Positions 1-8,061 of a stretch of DNA of 14,085 nucleotides are shown here, piece by piece; positions within the stretch are counted from its first letter, which is position 1, and each line of letters begins with the position of its first letter. The DNA is from an uncultured Eubacteriales bacterium (lineage in GTDB: Bacteria > Bacillota > Clostridia > Oscillospirales > Oscillospiraceae), in assembly GCA_900554625.1 (NCBI GenBank), contig USHP01000017.1:1-14085 (forward strand). The letters are read 5' to 3'. Made by a program: the position numbers and the translations under genes. The notes beneath the pieces are model-generated. The model was not told the DNA's origin. It was given only the letters and a program-made list of their open reading frames with translations, and did not search any database.

Positions 1-1
1 T

Positions 2-35
2 TCGTCGGCAGCGTCAGATGTGTAATAAGAGACAG
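2..35 (+). other. Nextera/Tn5 sequencing adapter left on the contig end
   Basis: Bases 2-15 match the Illumina Nextera read-1 overhang and bases 16-35 match the Tn5 mosaic end, except for one extra A (GTAATAAG where the mosaic end has GTATAAG). This is library-preparation sequence, not genomic DNA. The ATG at 18 lies inside it, so any reading frame that starts there has an artificial N-terminus. Confidence 0.96.
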
Positions 36-142
36 ACCCAGCTGAGCACGCTGTCGGCGTCGGGAAAGCCGCCGGTAAAGCGCAGCCGGCCGTCCGGTTC
101 CTCGGTGAAACGATCTGCCCCGTACTCCTCCACCAGCCGCCA
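36..142 (-). CDS. Fragment of a WYL-domain transcriptional regulator (chimeric contig end)
   Basis: Read on the minus strand, this stretch gives an open frame beginning near WRLVEEYG, continuing through DRFTEEPDGRLRF and ending at DSVLSW where the adapter starts. The pattern of a W-R-x-x-E-E-Y/F-G element, then an acidic 'PDGRL' turn, then a 'GF-D---LSW' strand is what I recall from the C-terminal region of HTH-WYL (YafY-like) regulators, which sense ligands or nucleic acid and repress or activate neighbouring genes. Both ends are cut: by the adapter on one side and by a join to an LCP gene on the opposite strand on the other. The piece is about 35 codons, so the family call is moderate. It was probably not adjacent to the rest of the contig in the genome. 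Confidence 0.55.
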
Positions 143-455
143 GCGGCAGGTGATCGAATCTCTGCTGGAAAAGGTGCGGCAGTGCAGCCTGTCTGAGATT
201 CAAAACATTGCCAATGTCGTCCTGCCCCTGGTCACCACCAGCATGAGCAACTCAGAAATCACCGAACTGCTGATGACCCTGGTTCCCATGCTGCCGGATT
301 TGAAGATTGTAGATGGCGGCACTTGCCCTGCCAACTACCAGGGCGATTATGTAGACATCTACGGTGACGGTATGCAGCACAGCGTGCTGCGCTTCGATGA
401 AGCCCAGACCAAGAAGGAAATGCGGGCAATCACCGAAGGTGAAGTTTCGGAATAA
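138..455 (+). CDS. LCP (LytR-CpsA-Psr) family protein, C-terminal fragment
   Basis: The plus-strand frame from about base 138 reads RQRQVIESLLEKV, then a helical stretch ending LPLVTT, then SNSEITELLMTLVPMLP and a polar tail. It stops with TAA at 453-455. The RQR motif followed by 'VI--LL-K' and two helices is typical of the end of LCP proteins, membrane-anchored enzymes that transfer undecaprenyl-linked glycans (teichoic acids, capsule) to peptidoglycan. Only about 105 residues remain; the catalytic Asp and Arg residues lie in the missing N-terminal part. The frame continues upstream into adapter and WYL antisense sequence, so the apparent start at 18 is false. It ends just before a bidirectional terminator facing the polysaccharide operon, and a second LCP gene lies at the other end of that operon. 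The family call is fairly strong; the specific substrate is unknown. Confidence 0.75.
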   Translation, partial: RQRQVIESLLEKVRQCSLSEIQNIANVVLPLVTTSMSNSEITELLMTLVPMLPDLKIVDGGTCPANYQGDYVDIYGDGMQHSVLRFDEAQTKKEMRAITEGEVSE

Positions 456-458
456 AAC

Positions 459-498
459 AAAATCCCACGCATATCGGAAGGTATGCGTGGGATTTTTT
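459..498. terminator. Bidirectional intrinsic terminator
   Basis: A perfect 15-bp inverted repeat (459-473 with 482-496) surrounds an 8-base loop. The core is AATCCCACGCATA paired with TATGCGTGGGATT. A-runs at the left and T-runs at the right give a U-tract in both directions. It starts 4 bases after the LCP stop codon on the plus strand and 19 bases beyond the aldolase stop on the minus strand, so it can end both convergent transcripts. Confidence 0.93.
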
Positions 499-516
499 GC
501 CTTTACGATGCTGCAT

Positions 517-2093
517 TTACATGCTCTGATAGCGGGATTTTGTCAGGAAGCGCACCGGTACGGTTTCCGAAATCCGGGCAATCAGCTGGCGGTAAAAGGC
601 ATTTCGCTCCTGAGCCTCCTCCGAAGATATGGGCTTTCGCATGGCAGCCTCCCAGTAGTTTTCATTCACATCCCCGGAAAATCCGTCAAATCCAGCCAAT
701 ATAATCTGAGAAGCCCCCAGAGATTTTGCCAGCATCAGCCCCACGACACCGGAGGAATCCTGGGTCTTCTCCCCTTCTACAATCCATTTTTCATAATCAA
801 TCACCGCCGCGCCGTCATCGATGCTGCCGATATTAGATGGTGCAATCACCCGGCAGCCCCGCTCCAACGCCTGCCGGTATACCTCCGTCGGGTGGTCAGC
901 ACGAAGTCGGTGTCAAAGACAAATTGGTTCAGCCCCACAGACACCACCTCCGGGGTAAAGAGCATATGCAGAATCTTCTCTTTCTCCCGGGCGATGGATT
1001 TCCCCGGTGCAATCAGCAGCACGCTCCGACCGGAAAAAGCTTTGCCCAGCCCCTCCAGCACTGCCCCGTCGTCCAGCTGGCGTTTTCGATTGTAGGAACG
1101 GTACAGCGATTCCGCCAGTTCTTTGTCAAAGGAAATCTTTTTCTCCTCCGGAATACTTTCCAGCAGCTGGGCCACCTGATCCATGGACAGCATATGGCGG
1201 TTATAAAAATGAGAAGCGTAGCTGGGACTGCAATGATGCACCGCAGACAGGTAATATTCCGCCGCATAGCCCCAGTAGTGCTCCTGATGAATCACCCGAA
1301 TCACCTGGTCGATCAGTTCCAGCAGCGGGGCAATCCGGTAATGCCCATCGTGGTACAGATTCATGTGTTCCAGCAGCAGCTCCGTATTCAAGTTCCCCGC
1401 GCCTTTTCCCATGCCCATTACCGACGCATCCAGCATCCGGTTTCGCTTGGTCGGGTATGCCAGCAGAGCCATTGCGTTGGCGTAGGACAGCTGCAGGTTG
1501 TTGTGGCTGTGCAGTCCCAGGGTCATCTCGGGTTTGAGGTTGTGATCCACGATCTGCATCAGCCGGGTCACATCGGTGCCCCGCATTTCCCCGAAGCTGT
1601 CCACAATATAGAACCCTACCGCCTCAGGAAGCTGCTGATTCACCGCCTGAATCAGTTCCAGAAGTTCCATATCCGAGTAGCGCAAGGTCAGCATCGGCTG
1701 GATATACAGCTGATACCCCCGCTCCAGAACCACCCTGCCCATCTCCAGTGCCTGATGCCAATCTTTTTTGTGAAAGGCCAGACGGATGCCGTCAATGTCC
1801 CCTTCCTGCCGTGGCTGAAGCTTCCGCAGGTCAAATTTCCCAAAGTCTACCATGGCAACATATTGCTGTCCCGGAACTTTTTCGGTCAGGAAAGTCTGCC
1901 GGATGGCCTGTTCGCTGGAAAACAGGGTTCGCTCCCGTTGGGTGCCGTCTTTTTCGTCCAGGTAACCCAGTTCAATCACATCCACCTGGGCACTTTCCAG
2001 GGCATGGAGAATCTGGTCCATATAGCGCTGACCGAAATTGAAGCCATTCACACACCCACCGTCCCGGAGGGTTACATCCAAAACTTTTATCAT
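517..2093 (-). CDS. DRE-TIM (HMGL-like) aldolase fused to an MptE/DUF115-like domain, frameshifted
   Basis: The protein starts MIKVLDVTLRDGG at 2093, with AAAGGA 8 bases upstream. Residues 6-12 (DVTLRDG), 195-199 (HSHNN) and 227-238 (GMGKGAGNLNTE) are the signature of the HMGL-like/4-hydroxy-2-oxovalerate aldolase TIM barrel, which binds a divalent metal and makes or breaks C-C bonds to 2-keto acids. From about residue 345 a second Rossmann-like region begins (VLLIAPGKSI, then DTDFVLTT, then IILAGFDGF), resembling MptE/DUF115-type domains found near glycosylation genes. The first frame stops at 846. The rest continues in another frame to 517 and is restored by adding one C to the CCC run (plus-strand 890-892), giving TTPTEVYRQALERG and a product of about 525 residues. 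It follows the flippase gene by 4 bases. The role in the glycan pathway is inferred; the substrate is unknown. The aldolase call is strong, the second domain moderate. Confidence 0.8.
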
Positions 2094-2097
2094 GCTT

Positions 2098-3504
2098 TCA
2101 TCCTTTCCGCTTTTGCCTCAGCCAAGTCAGCAGCTGCCCGGCCGCCTGCCGGTATTGTCGCAGATACAGCCCAAAAAGCCCAGCCGCCGCAAAGATCTGA
2201 ATGACGTAGTTTTCTTTCAGCGCCGCCCCCACCTTAACCAGCAGCAGGCAATAGCCGCATAGATCTTTTGCAAAGCTGCACTTCATCCGGATGTATTTCC
2301 GGGAAACCACCACCCGAATCCCCCAGGAAGCAAAGTAAGCCGCCAGCGTGGCACCCGCTGCTCCCAAAATCCCATACCGGGGAATCCACAGCGTATTGAG
2401 CACCACATTGACCACCGCGCTGGCAACGGTGGAGTAGGCGCAGGTTTTGGTATCCTTGGCAGCGGCAAAGATACTGCCCAGGTATCCGCTCAGGGCGCTG
2501 AAGAAGGACGCCGCCAGCAGCACCGGTACATACCGCCACGCCTGAAAAAATTCCTTGGCAAACAGCATCCGGCAAAGCACCCGGTTTCCCAGAATCATGG
2601 CGCAGCAGATCAGCAGCATGGTGCATTGGTAGTAGGTATAGGTTTTTCCAAAAAAGCCATCGCTGTCCTGACTGTCAAATTCCGTAATGGCCGACAATGT
2701 CCATGCCTGCTGGAAGATCCCCTGAAACACCCCCAGAATGTTGGGGATTTTGTAGGCCACCGCATAAATGCCGTTGGCAGCAATGCCGCACAGGGCTGTG
2801 ACAAAATAGTGATCCAAGCTGGAATTGATCCACCAGGCCAAGGCGGTAAAAATGGTGGGGACGCTGTAGCGAAGCAAAACCCGGGCAGTGTCTCCTGATA
2901 TGGAAACCTTCCAGCAAATCCTCCGGGCAACCCCCAGCGTTCCTTCCAGGAAGCCAATCCCGGCAAAGGTGCCCAAAACCTGGGACAGAAAATACCCGTC
3001 CACTCCCCGGCCCAGCCAGACCAGAAACACCACATTGCTCAGCAGCATCACCGCCGTCTGAATCAGGCTACTCAGCACATATACCCGAATCTGCCCCACC
3101 GCCCGGACATAGTTCTGATACAGTCCGTTTACGCTTCCTGAAAGGTACAATAGAAACGTCCACAGCAAATAGCTTTCCGGAATCCCCGGCACTGTGCTCA
3201 GAAGCAGCAAAATCGCCAGAAGCATGCCAGTGCCTCTTGCCATCACCCCAGCGCCGATGCTGAGAAATTCCTGGTTCTCCTGGTCCTGCAAAGTAAAGCG
3301 CATCACCGCTTCGGCAATGTTAGCGGTAAACACGGGAATCAGCAAGGTTGTGCCGGTGGCAATCAGGTCAATCAGGCCGTACTGCTCACTTGTCAGCAGG
3401 CTGGTGTACAGCGGCACCAGCAGAAACGACAGCACCTTCTGGCCAAAGGAGCCGATGGTAAAGAGCAAGAAATTCCGGGAAAGCGCATCATATTTTTCCC
3501 CCAT
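2098..3504 (-). CDS. Wzx-like polysaccharide flippase
   Basis: This is a 468-residue hydrophobic protein with about twelve to fourteen predicted membrane segments. The N-terminus LSRNFLLFTIGSFGQKV followed by VPLYTSLLTSEQYG is typical of the polysaccharide-export branch of the MOP superfamily, which moves undecaprenyl-linked repeat units from the cytoplasmic to the outer face of the membrane. I chose the ATG at 3504, preceded by a purine-rich GGGGGAAA element. The frame stays open upstream to 3933, but that part is antisense to nothing conserved, lies within the preceding glycosyltransferase gene and reads as low-complexity shadow sequence. It sits 37 bases after the GT-D gene and 4 bases before the aldolase gene, beside a Wzy-like polymerase. 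The family assignment is firm; the transported glycan is unknown. Confidence 0.9.
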   Translation of the reverse strand: MGEKYDALSRNFLLFTIGSFGQKVLSFLLVPLYTSLLTSEQYGLIDLIATGTTLLIPVFTANIAEAVMRFTLQDQENQEFLSIGAGVMARGTGMLLAILLLLSTVPGIPESYLLWTFLLYLSGSVNGLYQNYVRAVGQIRVYVLSSLIQTAVMLLSNVVFLVWLGRGVDGYFLSQVLGTFAGIGFLEGTLGVARRICWKVSISGDTARVLLRYSVPTIFTALAWWINSSLDHYFVTALCGIAANGIYAVAYKIPNILGVFQGIFQQAWTLSAITEFDSQDSDGFFGKTYTYYQCTMLLICCAMILGNRVLCRMLFAKEFFQAWRYVPVLLAASFFSALSGYLGSIFAAAKDTKTCAYSTVASAVVNVVLNTLWIPRYGILGAAGATLAAYFASWGIRVVVSRKYIRMKCSFAKDLCGYCLLLVKVGAALKENYVIQIFAAAGLFGLYLRQYRQAAGQLLTWLRQKRKG

Positions 3505-3541
3505 GGTTTCCCCCGCTTTCCGGACAAATCCTGTTATTTTC

Positions 3542-4483
3542 TCATAAAACCCGGCATAGAATGGAGGCTTGGTACTGCTCGTCCTCTTCCAACTGTCCGG
3601 GACAGTCCGCTGCGCCGCTTTCCAGCACATGCTTTCCCGCGATGGGTTTTCGCAGAAGATCCCCTCGCAAATACCAGATATATTCCACATCAATATGCCC
3701 GATATCCACCATCTGATAGCCCGCCGCGCACATCCGGGCCGCCAGCACCGTGGCCGTTGGCCCCAGGGCTGCCAAAAGAAGAGCATCCTTGCTTGCATGG
3801 GCTCGGATGGCAGCTTCAATGTCGTCGATTTTTTCATAGGCATTGGTGGCAGGGCAGAGAATCCGGCGAAGGCTGGCCGCATTGGAAAACAAATCGTTTC
3901 CCACCCCCAGCTTGGATTTTTCCCCTTCCACAATCACAATGTCCCGCCCCTGCCACAGCCGCCGGAGGTTCTCAAACCGCCGGGCACTGGCCTGCCGGTC
4001 GTGGTAGTCGATATAGGGTCTGGTGATGCTGGCATTGCAGTAAATCCGCTCCCGGTCTGCCAGATGCAGAATCCGGCTGTAGAATTCTCCCCGGATGGTG
4101 CGCCAGTGCATTTTGGCATACAGGTTGCACTCCCGGCAGTCCACTACCCCCCGGGGAATCCCGATGAGCAAATTTTCGTCCCGGGACTGAAACACCCGGG
4201 TCAGCTCCTCCGCCAATTCAGGGGAATAGGACTGGAAGGAAGGCAGGTCCACATCAAACATCCACCGAATCTCCCCATCCCCGAACCGACTCAGGGATTT
4301 CCTCTGGGAAATCAGCATGTCCACCGTTTCCCGGTCATCATAAAAGCGAAGCTTCGGCGCTTCCCGGTTTGGATCCCGGATGCAAGCCGCAGCAAACCCG
4401 GGCAGCTGCCGGGCAAGCAAGTACAGGTACACTGCCCGATCAGGCAGATGTTCTTTCAGTCGCGTTTTCCAACTTTCCTTCAT
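3542..4483 (-). CDS. GT-D-fold glycosyltransferase (DUF1792-type)
   Basis: The product has 313 residues from the ATG at 4483. Its motifs are SLSRFGDGE (63-71), VEGEKSKLGVGNDLF (185-199), LGPTATVLA (240-248) and DIGHIDVEY (260-268). These match the GT-D glycosyltransferase family (PF08759, the class of the Streptococcus dGT1 enzyme that acts on Fap1 adhesin), where the Asp-x-Glu of FGDGE binds metal and the sugar nucleotide. The start is fixed by a 4-base ATGA overlap with the upstream sialyltransferase-like gene and a GGAGGGG element in that gene's last codons; the longer frame to 4696 is rejected. It probably adds one sugar of the repeat unit at the cytoplasmic side of the membrane. Donor and acceptor cannot be read from the sequence. 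Confidence 0.9.
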   Translation of the reverse strand: MKESWKTRLKEHLPDRAVYLYLLARQLPGFAAACIRDPNREAPKLRFYDDRETVDMLISQRKSLSRFGDGEIRWMFDVDLPSFQSYSPELAEELTRVFQSRDENLLIGIPRGVVDCRECNLYAKMHWRTIRGEFYSRILHLADRERIYCNASITRPYIDYHDRQASARRFENLRRLWQGRDIVIVEGEKSKLGVGNDLFSNAASLRRILCPATNAYEKIDDIEAAIRAHASKDALLLAALGPTATVLAARMCAAGYQMVDIGHIDVEYIWYLRGDLLRKPIAGKHVLESGAADCPGQLEEDEQYQASILCRVL

Positions 4484-5604
4484 CTGCCCATCCCCTCCAA
4501 AGGGGCGGTATCCAGCCAGGACTGGATGATCTGCTGCCCTTCTTCCAAGGATTGGGCAATCCGGAACCGCTGGGGATTCCGGTACAGCGTTCTTTGAAGC
4601 TCCAGCTTCTGCTTTCGCTCCTGGGTGAAATAGAGGCGTCCGGTGGCTTTGTCCCGAATCTGCTGCTCCAATACGGGATACAGCATCAGCGAGCAAGGCT
4701 CCTCGTCAAAGAGCAGCTTGCTGGAAATCATGGTGGCGCAGGACAGGGAAATGAGAATTTTGTTTTCCAGATTCCCATTAAGCCCATAGACCTCCCAGGG
4801 TACGGCGGTCTGGGACATCACCGGGAAGGTATCCGCAAACCGGTTTTCCCGGCTTCGTGGATGCAGCTTGACCAGGCACTTTTCTTCCGGAAACCGCCGC
4901 CGGATGGCATCAAACAGAGCTGCGTCCAAATTCTGAGTGAGCAAACCGTCATTGCGGTAGCACTCCTCCATGAACAGCAGCTTCGCCTCCTTCAGCTGGG
5001 GCACTTCCCGGTACCCGAAGACATGGTTCACCGCTTCTACCAAGGCGGCATCTTTTTTGTCCACAGTGGGCAGCTGCCGCTTTTCTCCGGTTCCGAAGGG
5101 CTCCATCCACTTGGGGCAGCTGAACCACCAAAAGTCAATATGGTCGGTGGCATCCTGTAATCCCAGCACGGGATACAGATAGGCCTTGGTTTTGGGCTTT
5201 CGCCGTTCAATGTGGTAAATCGATGGCCCATCTTCCACCATGTGAAAAATGAGCTTGGGGTTGTGTTTTTTCAGCCGGGTCACCGCCAGATCGTTGAAGG
5301 CGCCATAAATATTGAATCCAAACAGCTGATCGTAGTCCTGTTCTTCCAGCAGCTGGGAAAAATCCGACAGTTTCAGGCACGTCCGTAAATCCGAAGCTTT
5401 CCCCCGCACCAGGTAGGATTCTTCTTCGATTTCATAGACATTGTCAAACATTCTGGTTTCCCGCAGCCGCTGGGCAATCCCGCTGCTTTCCGGGAAGGTA
5501 TCGAACAGATACACATCCCCTTCCGCTCCTTGCAGCAGCTGCCGCTTGAGCTGGATGGTGCGAAATACATGAATGGGCGTCCGGCATAAAAAGGCAATGC
5601 GCAT
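4480..5604 (-). CDS. GT52-like glycosyltransferase with bacterial sialyltransferase motifs
   Basis: The product has 374 residues starting MRIAFLCRTPIHVF at 5604, with a perfect AGGAGG ribosome binding site 8 bases upstream, inside the end of the polymerase gene. It carries the three short motifs of bacterial sialyltransferase clans (GT38/52/80): an acidic-acidic-Gly motif (EDG, 124-126), the HP motif (KLHPR, 246-250) and a paired-serine motif (SS, 294-295). The HP histidine and the serines bind the CMP part of CMP-sialic acid in characterised members. Family GT52 also contains enzymes using other donors, and no CMP-sialate synthesis genes are in the window, so the donor is open. The stop TGA overlaps the next gene's ATG (ATGA), and the preceding stop is one base before this start. 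Membership in the clan is likely; true sialyl transfer is only possible. Confidence 0.75.
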   Translation of the reverse strand: MRIAFLCRTPIHVFRTIQLKRQLLQGAEGDVYLFDTFPESSGIAQRLRETRMFDNVYEIEEESYLVRGKASDLRTCLKLSDFSQLLEEQDYDQLFGFNIYGAFNDLAVTRLKKHNPKLIFHMVEDGPSIYHIERRKPKTKAYLYPVLGLQDATDHIDFWWFSCPKWMEPFGTGEKRQLPTVDKKDAALVEAVNHVFGYREVPQLKEAKLLFMEECYRNDGLLTQNLDAALFDAIRRRFPEEKCLVKLHPRSRENRFADTFPVMSQTAVPWEVYGLNGNLENKILISLSCATMISSKLLFDEEPCSLMLYPVLEQQIRDKATGRLYFTQERKQKLELQRTLYRNPQRFRIAQSLEEGQQIIQSWLDTAPLEGMGR

Positions 5605-5605
5605 T

Positions 5606-6892
5606 TTATTCGCCTCCTGTAATCCGGGGCCGCTCCTGGGAATAGGCATACACCAGCGCAGCTCCCATCAGCGCCACCTGGAACACAAAATATCCTTCCG
5701 TATTGTCTGTCAGATAGGTGATAAAGGAATAGGTCAGCAGCAGCAAATATAACGTAGCCGGTTTCTTTCCGTACATGTGGAAGACCTTCTTCGGCAGAAA
5801 CAGCAGGTTATACCAGGCCCATCCCAGAAAGCCCGCAAATCCCCAGTCCAGATACCGCTTCAGGATATCGTTGTGCAGCCCCCGGAACACCACCATGTTT
5901 CCCACCTCGTTGTAGGACATGTTCTCCAGCATTTTGGATGTGGCCCCCTGGCCCCAGCCCAGGAAAGCAGGGGCAAAACGGCTTCTTCTGGTGAAATAGG
6001 GAAACACCGCGTCCCGACCGCTCCAGGAGATGTTGTGCTCGTTCAGCAGAGAAATCAGGGAATTGTTGTAGATTTCGTCCAGATAAATCAGGCACAGTAC
6101 CATCCCGCAGATGCCCACTGTCACCACCAGCTTTTTCGATAGTCCCCGCTTTTTCACCAGAAATCCCAGAAGCAGGGAGAACAAAATCGCAAACAAGCCA
6201 ATCCGTTTTCCCGCGAGAAACAAAAACACCAGCGACAGCAGTCGAATACCTCTGGCAGAAAGGGTCTTTTCCCCCTGAAAGTAGGAATACAGGTAGCAGA
6301 TTCCCAGAGTAAAGGAAATGTGGTTGGTTTCCAGAAACTGACTGGCCCGGCTTTCCGGAAGCAGCTTCACCACCACCAGCTGCACCCGCAGCACCTGCCC
6401 CGGGCCGAACCGGAACACCGCCAGCACCAGCAAACTGCCGCTGATAATCAGCAAGGTTTTGGTCAGCAGATCCATGGTCTTTTCTCCCAGAATCACAAAC
6501 AGGCACCAGGCAGAAACCAACATGCACCCCCGGAACAAAAATTCCGACAGCCACCGGCTCCAGTAAGACATGCCGAACTGGGCAATGGGTTTGCTCCACA
6601 GGCTGTACAGCGGCGCTGTCACCAGTACCGCCAAAGGCAGCAGAATCTGCCACCGAAAGTACTGTCCTGCCCATCGTCTGCGCAAGCGCCATTGCTGGGA
6701 GTGGCCGGACAGGGCCATCACCACCAGCACCAGGGTGGAAATCAGGTAGAAAAAGTGAATGATCCGTCCGGGAATCCCATAAATCAGCGGCTTATAGACC
6801 TTTCCGAAAAAGTCGGCGCTGAACAGCCCGAAAAGAAGGCAGATGCAAAGCAAATGGTTTGCATTCAGGGTCAGAGTTTTCCTGTTTTTCAT
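5606..6892 (-). CDS. Wzy-like O-antigen/capsule polymerase
   Basis: The product has 428 residues with roughly ten to twelve membrane segments. The stretch LHNDILKRYLDWGFAGFLGW sits in the C-terminal third, between membrane helices. An HN pair followed by a hydrophobic run and G--G, in a large periplasmic loop, is the usual mark of O-antigen polymerase/ligase proteins. Such enzymes join lipid-linked repeat units on the outer face of the membrane after Wzx export. I chose the ATG at 6892, 8 bases after an AGGAG element; a GTG at 6928 gives a longer N-terminus with no ribosome binding site I can see. A 53-base gap separates it from the upstream GT2 gene, and its stop is one base before the next start. 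A ligase role is possible, but the Wzx gene in the same operon favours polymerase. Confidence 0.83.
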   Translation of the reverse strand: MKNRKTLTLNANHLLCICLLFGLFSADFFGKVYKPLIYGIPGRIIHFFYLISTLVLVVMALSGHSQQWRLRRRWAGQYFRWQILLPLAVLVTAPLYSLWSKPIAQFGMSYWSRWLSEFLFRGCMLVSAWCLFVILGEKTMDLLTKTLLIISGSLLVLAVFRFGPGQVLRVQLVVVKLLPESRASQFLETNHISFTLGICYLYSYFQGEKTLSARGIRLLSLVFLFLAGKRIGLFAILFSLLLGFLVKKRGLSKKLVVTVGICGMVLCLIYLDEIYNNSLISLLNEHNISWSGRDAVFPYFTRRSRFAPAFLGWGQGATSKMLENMSYNEVGNMVVFRGLHNDILKRYLDWGFAGFLGWAWYNLLFLPKKVFHMYGKKPATLYLLLLTYSFITYLTDNTEGYFVFQVALMGAALVYAYSQERPRITGGE

Positions 6893-6945
6893 GTGATCTT
6901 CTCCTCTCCCCGAAACTCCCGGATGCACAAAAGAGGTCTGGATTA

Positions 6946-8061
6946 TCAGTATGCGCCGATTTTCCCCTGGGCATTACACTTTCCTGTGAAAAGTGAAAAA
7001 TTCATACCCCGGCGGATGGCGGCAGATGCATACGCTTTTCCTGCCAGCAGCAGTATGCAGGGCAGCGTCCAGCCTTTGCGGAACAGGAAAAACAACACCT
7101 TCCGGGAACGGGTATCCCTGCCAACTTCTGTCCCTGCCAAAACCTGACAAAGATGGCTGTCTCGGATCATCGCCTCCAGATACCGCCGCTTTTCCCGCCA
7201 GGAAAGCCCCGATTGGGAAATCTGTTTTGCCGCGGCAATGGTATTGGAAAGATAAGGATAGGCCAGTCTGCGGCGCACTTCCTGGCCGTAGCCCAGCTCC
7301 CGGCATACTGCCATGCAGGCATCATAACAATCCTTGATTCTGGCATACCGGTCGGGGCGGTACGTGCGGCTCAAGGATGTTTCATTTTCGCAGTAGTAAT
7401 ACAACGCTTTTGGCAGCACCGCCACCTTCTGCACAAATCCATACAGCCGCAGCAGGGAGTAAAGGTCCTCAGACAGCACCACCCGCTCGCTGACAAACTG
7501 CCAGCCACTCGTTTGCAGCAGTTCCAGCCGAAAAAAAGACGTCCAGGCGCTCATCCAAAGCCCGCTGTCTTTTCCCCGTGCCGTATCCGGGGCCATCAGC
7601 TCCGGGAGAAATTCCTCCCGGACCGCATCTCCCTGATAGGCCAGCCGCTCCGGGCAGGGGATTCTCGTCTTCACAACCTGCCCCGTTTTGCTTACACTGC
7701 AAAACCCAAAGATTACCACATCCGCCTGTTCCCGCTCCGCCAAAGCGCAGCACTGCTCCAGGGCGTCCAGGGCCACATAGTCATCGCTGTCAAAAAAGCA
7801 GATGTATTTTCCAGCGGCATGTTCCATCCCGGTATTTCTGGCCATTCCCAGGCCCTGGTTTTCCTTGCGAATGTGCCGGATTCTGCTGTCTTTCTCTGCC
7901 CATTTCCAGCAGATTTCCTGGCTTTTATCGGTAGAACCGTCGTCAATCAGCAGAATTTCCAAATTTCGGTAGGTCTGGTTTACAATGCTTTCGATGCACC
8001 GCTCCAGATAGGCCGCCACATTATAAACAGGCAGCACCACCGAAATCAAAATCGGCTCCAT
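6946..8061 (-). CDS. GT2 family glycosyltransferase
   Basis: The product has 371 residues with a GT-A fold at the N-terminus: ISVVLPVYNVAAYLERCI, LLIDDGSTD (about 38-45), NQGLGMARNTG and the DXD-type metal site FDSDDY (90-95). SEDLYSLLRL further on supplies the usual ED catalytic element of such enzymes. It probably transfers a sugar from a nucleotide donor to the lipid-linked intermediate. Two ATG codons compete: the one at 8061 lies 7 bases after AAAGGAG and is preferred, whereas the one at 8067 lies only one base from it. The gene overlaps the end of the preceding GT2 gene by 41 bases in another frame, longer than other overlaps here. The C-terminal part has a hydrophobic patch (VLFFLF, CILLLAG) that may contact the membrane. 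Confidence 0.88.
   Translation of the reverse strand: MEPILISVVLPVYNVAAYLERCIESIVNQTYRNLEILLIDDGSTDKSQEICWKWAEKDSRIRHIRKENQGLGMARNTGMEHAAGKYICFFDSDDYVALDALEQCCALAEREQADVVIFGFCSVSKTGQVVKTRIPCPERLAYQGDAVREEFLPELMAPDTARGKDSGLWMSAWTSFFRLELLQTSGWQFVSERVVLSEDLYSLLRLYGFVQKVAVLPKALYYYCENETSLSRTYRPDRYARIKDCYDACMAVCRELGYGQEVRRRLAYPYLSNTIAAAKQISQSGLSWREKRRYLEAMIRDSHLCQVLAGTEVGRDTRSRKVLFFLFRKGWTLPCILLLAGKAYASAAIRRGMNFSLFTGKCNAQGKIGAY

Noticed and set aside
18..137. Start of a 145-residue plus-strand protein
   Set aside because: The ATG is inside the adapter and the next 40 codons are antisense to a WYL-like fragment.
837..2204. 455-residue plus-strand reading frame opposite the aldolase
   Set aside because: It is rich in His, Gln and Pro with no family pattern, and lies wholly opposite clear coding sequence; long antisense frames are common in GC-rich DNA.
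3505..3933. N-terminal extension of the flippase frame
   Set aside because: It overlaps the GT-D gene, reads as Trp/Cys/Arg-rich shadow sequence, and the flippase family starts at the ATG at 3504.
3569..4597. Long plus-strand frame opposite the GT-D gene
   Set aside because: Low-complexity composition, no motif, and the minus strand carries a well-supported GT-D enzyme.
4484..4696. N-terminal extension of the GT-D frame
   Set aside because: It overlaps the sialyltransferase-like gene; the ATGA junction at 4480-4483 with its ribosome binding site gives the family-length protein.
5808..6692. 294-residue second minus-strand frame inside the polymerase gene
   Set aside because: Out of frame with the membrane protein, with no membrane pattern or domain of its own.
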